Positions 7,374-7,991 of a stretch of DNA of 7,991 bases are shown one piece after another (the stretch's first letter is position 1; each line of letters opens with the position of its first letter). The notes under the pieces are model-generated. The model made no database searches. It saw only the letters and a list, made by a program, of their open reading frames with translations, and had not been told where the DNA came from. The stretch is taken from NCBI GenBank assembly GCA_021825035.1, contig JAKAIQ010000091.1, positions 1-7,991 of the forward strand. Direction: 5' to 3'. This stretch comes from Deltaproteobacteria bacterium. GTDB lineage: Bacteria > Desulfobacterota > GWC2-55-46. Both the position numbers and the translations under genes were made by a program.

Positions 7374-7991
7374 TCACATGGCGGCGATCGCCGACGCAGG
7401 CACAGGCTCGGCGAGGCTGAGGCCGCTCAGTGAAAATCCGCCGCTCATCATGGTCCATACGACCTTTGCCTTTCTTGCGCCGGAGTTCCCGATAAGCACC
7501 GACACTTCCATTCCACTGCCGAGAGTTATCTCCGGCGGGCACCTGAGCTTCATCCCTCTTTCCGAAATATCCTCAACCCGCGCCTCTACCTCTTGATTTG
7601 CGCCATGCCCGTCATGAAATGGAGCTATCCTGCAAGCGGCCGCCTTCGCGAAACGCGCCTCCCTCCTGCGTTTCGCTTCCGAGGGGGCGGGGCCGCCTGA
7701 GACATGCAAAATGCCTCTGACGCTGCCCAAAAGCTCATGCGGCGAGAAAGGCTTTGCAAGCGCCATGATCCCCATGCCGGAAAGCTCCCGGGCCGTCCCG
7801 GAGCAGCCGGTGATAAAAAGGAACCTCTCCTTGAGATAGGGATAATCCTCCTTCACGCGAAGATAGAGGCCTATGCCGTCAAGAAAGGGCATCTCCATGT
7901 CCGATACCATGAGGGCGTAGGCCGAATCCGCGAGCTTATGGAGCGCCTCTATCCCGTTTCCGGCCGTGTCTATGCCGAAACCGGCGGCTGA
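7374..7991 (-). CDS. Receiver-PilZ c-di-GMP effector (5' end beyond window)
   Basis: The frame is open to the window edge, so the gene starts beyond 7991; 205 codons plus TGA are visible. An internal ATG at 7910 is not the start, because the 27 codons before it (with GIDTAGNGIEALHKL) continue the receiver fold. Visible receiver residues are the phosphoacceptor D31 (VSDMEMP), T61 (FITG) and K80 (ALAKPFS). After a short linker, a PilZ domain (about 107-195) shows the RxxxR motif (R109-R113) and DISERG (141-146), the DxSxxG motif that binds c-di-GMP. Its late VVW and GLSL strands are typical of PilZ. Phosphorylation and c-di-GMP binding could both tune its output, perhaps motility or surface behaviour. 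The gene is followed closely by REC-HD-GYP. What is missing is the beginning of the receiver, and any domain before it. Confidence 0.88.
   Translation of the reverse strand, partial: SAAGFGIDTAGNGIEALHKLADSAYALMVSDMEMPFLDGIGLYLRVKEDYPYLKERFLFITGCSGTARELSGMGIMALAKPFSPHELLGSVRGILHVSGGPAPSEAKRRREARFAKAAACRIAPFHDGHGANQEVEARVEDISERGMKLRCPPEITLGSGMEVSVLIGNSGARKAKVVWTMMSGGFSLSGLSLAEPVPASAIAAM

Noticed and set aside
7339..7542. Longer N-terminus for the REC-HD-GYP protein
   Set aside because: It would overlap the 3' end of the REC-PilZ gene by about 170 bp and adds low-complexity sequence. ATG 7338 has GGAGG at 5 nt.
7704..7991. Plus-strand ORF running off the right edge
   Set aside because: It is antisense to the REC-PilZ gene, whose receiver motifs continue on the minus strand to the window edge.
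1..7991. Mobile element, CRISPR array, tRNA or rRNA
   Set aside because: I saw no transposase or integrase motifs, no regularly spaced repeats, and no tRNA- or rRNA-like segments on either strand.

Overview
The window comes from a Gram-negative bacterium. It encodes an outer-membrane channel with a lipoprotein-type signal, a periplasmic adaptor and an inner-membrane RND pump, plus two-component c-di-GMP proteins. The moderately high GC, the frequent Arg AGG and Ile ATA codons, and the pairing of heavy-metal-type RND efflux with REC-HD-GYP and REC-PilZ regulators would fit Desulfobacterota/'deltaproteobacteria' or Nitrospirota-like organisms. That placement is inference only.

Layout: positions 1-258 hold no gene I can support, only a weak ORF remnant and a short dyad. 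A good sigma70-type promoter (-35 at 259-264, -10 at 282-287) stands before a three-gene plus-strand operon. The first gene is a TolC/OEP-family outer-membrane lipoprotein (321-1727), the second a short HlyD/CusB-type adaptor (1839-2894), and the third a CusA/CzcA-type (HME) RND permease (2891-6019). A 36-codon ORF (1732-1842) fills the gap between the first two genes and overlaps the adaptor start as ATGA. The adaptor and pump overlap as TTGA, so the whole unit looks translationally coupled. Together the products would form a tripartite envelope pump. The substrate is unknown. The methionine relay that carries Cu(I)/Ag(I) through CusA appears to be absent, so a copper/silver label should not be copied over.

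A 119-bp convergent junction with an imperfect GC-rich hairpin separates this operon from two minus-strand genes. The first in their reading direction is a REC-PilZ protein (7991-7374, its 5' end beyond the window), with intact receiver and c-di-GMP-binding motifs. The second, 35 bp downstream, is a REC-HD-GYP protein (7338-6139), with an intact phosphoacceptor and HD-GYP catalytic residues. They look like one operon in which phosphorelay signals control both a c-di-GMP effector and a c-di-GMP-degrading enzyme. No histidine kinase and no dedicated regulator of the efflux operon are visible here.

Most of the window is recognisable biology. The features most worth a second look are the coupled small ORF, the adaptor that lacks a recognisable lipoyl domain, the pump's non-Met substrate positions, and the paired REC-PilZ/REC-HD-GYP genes.
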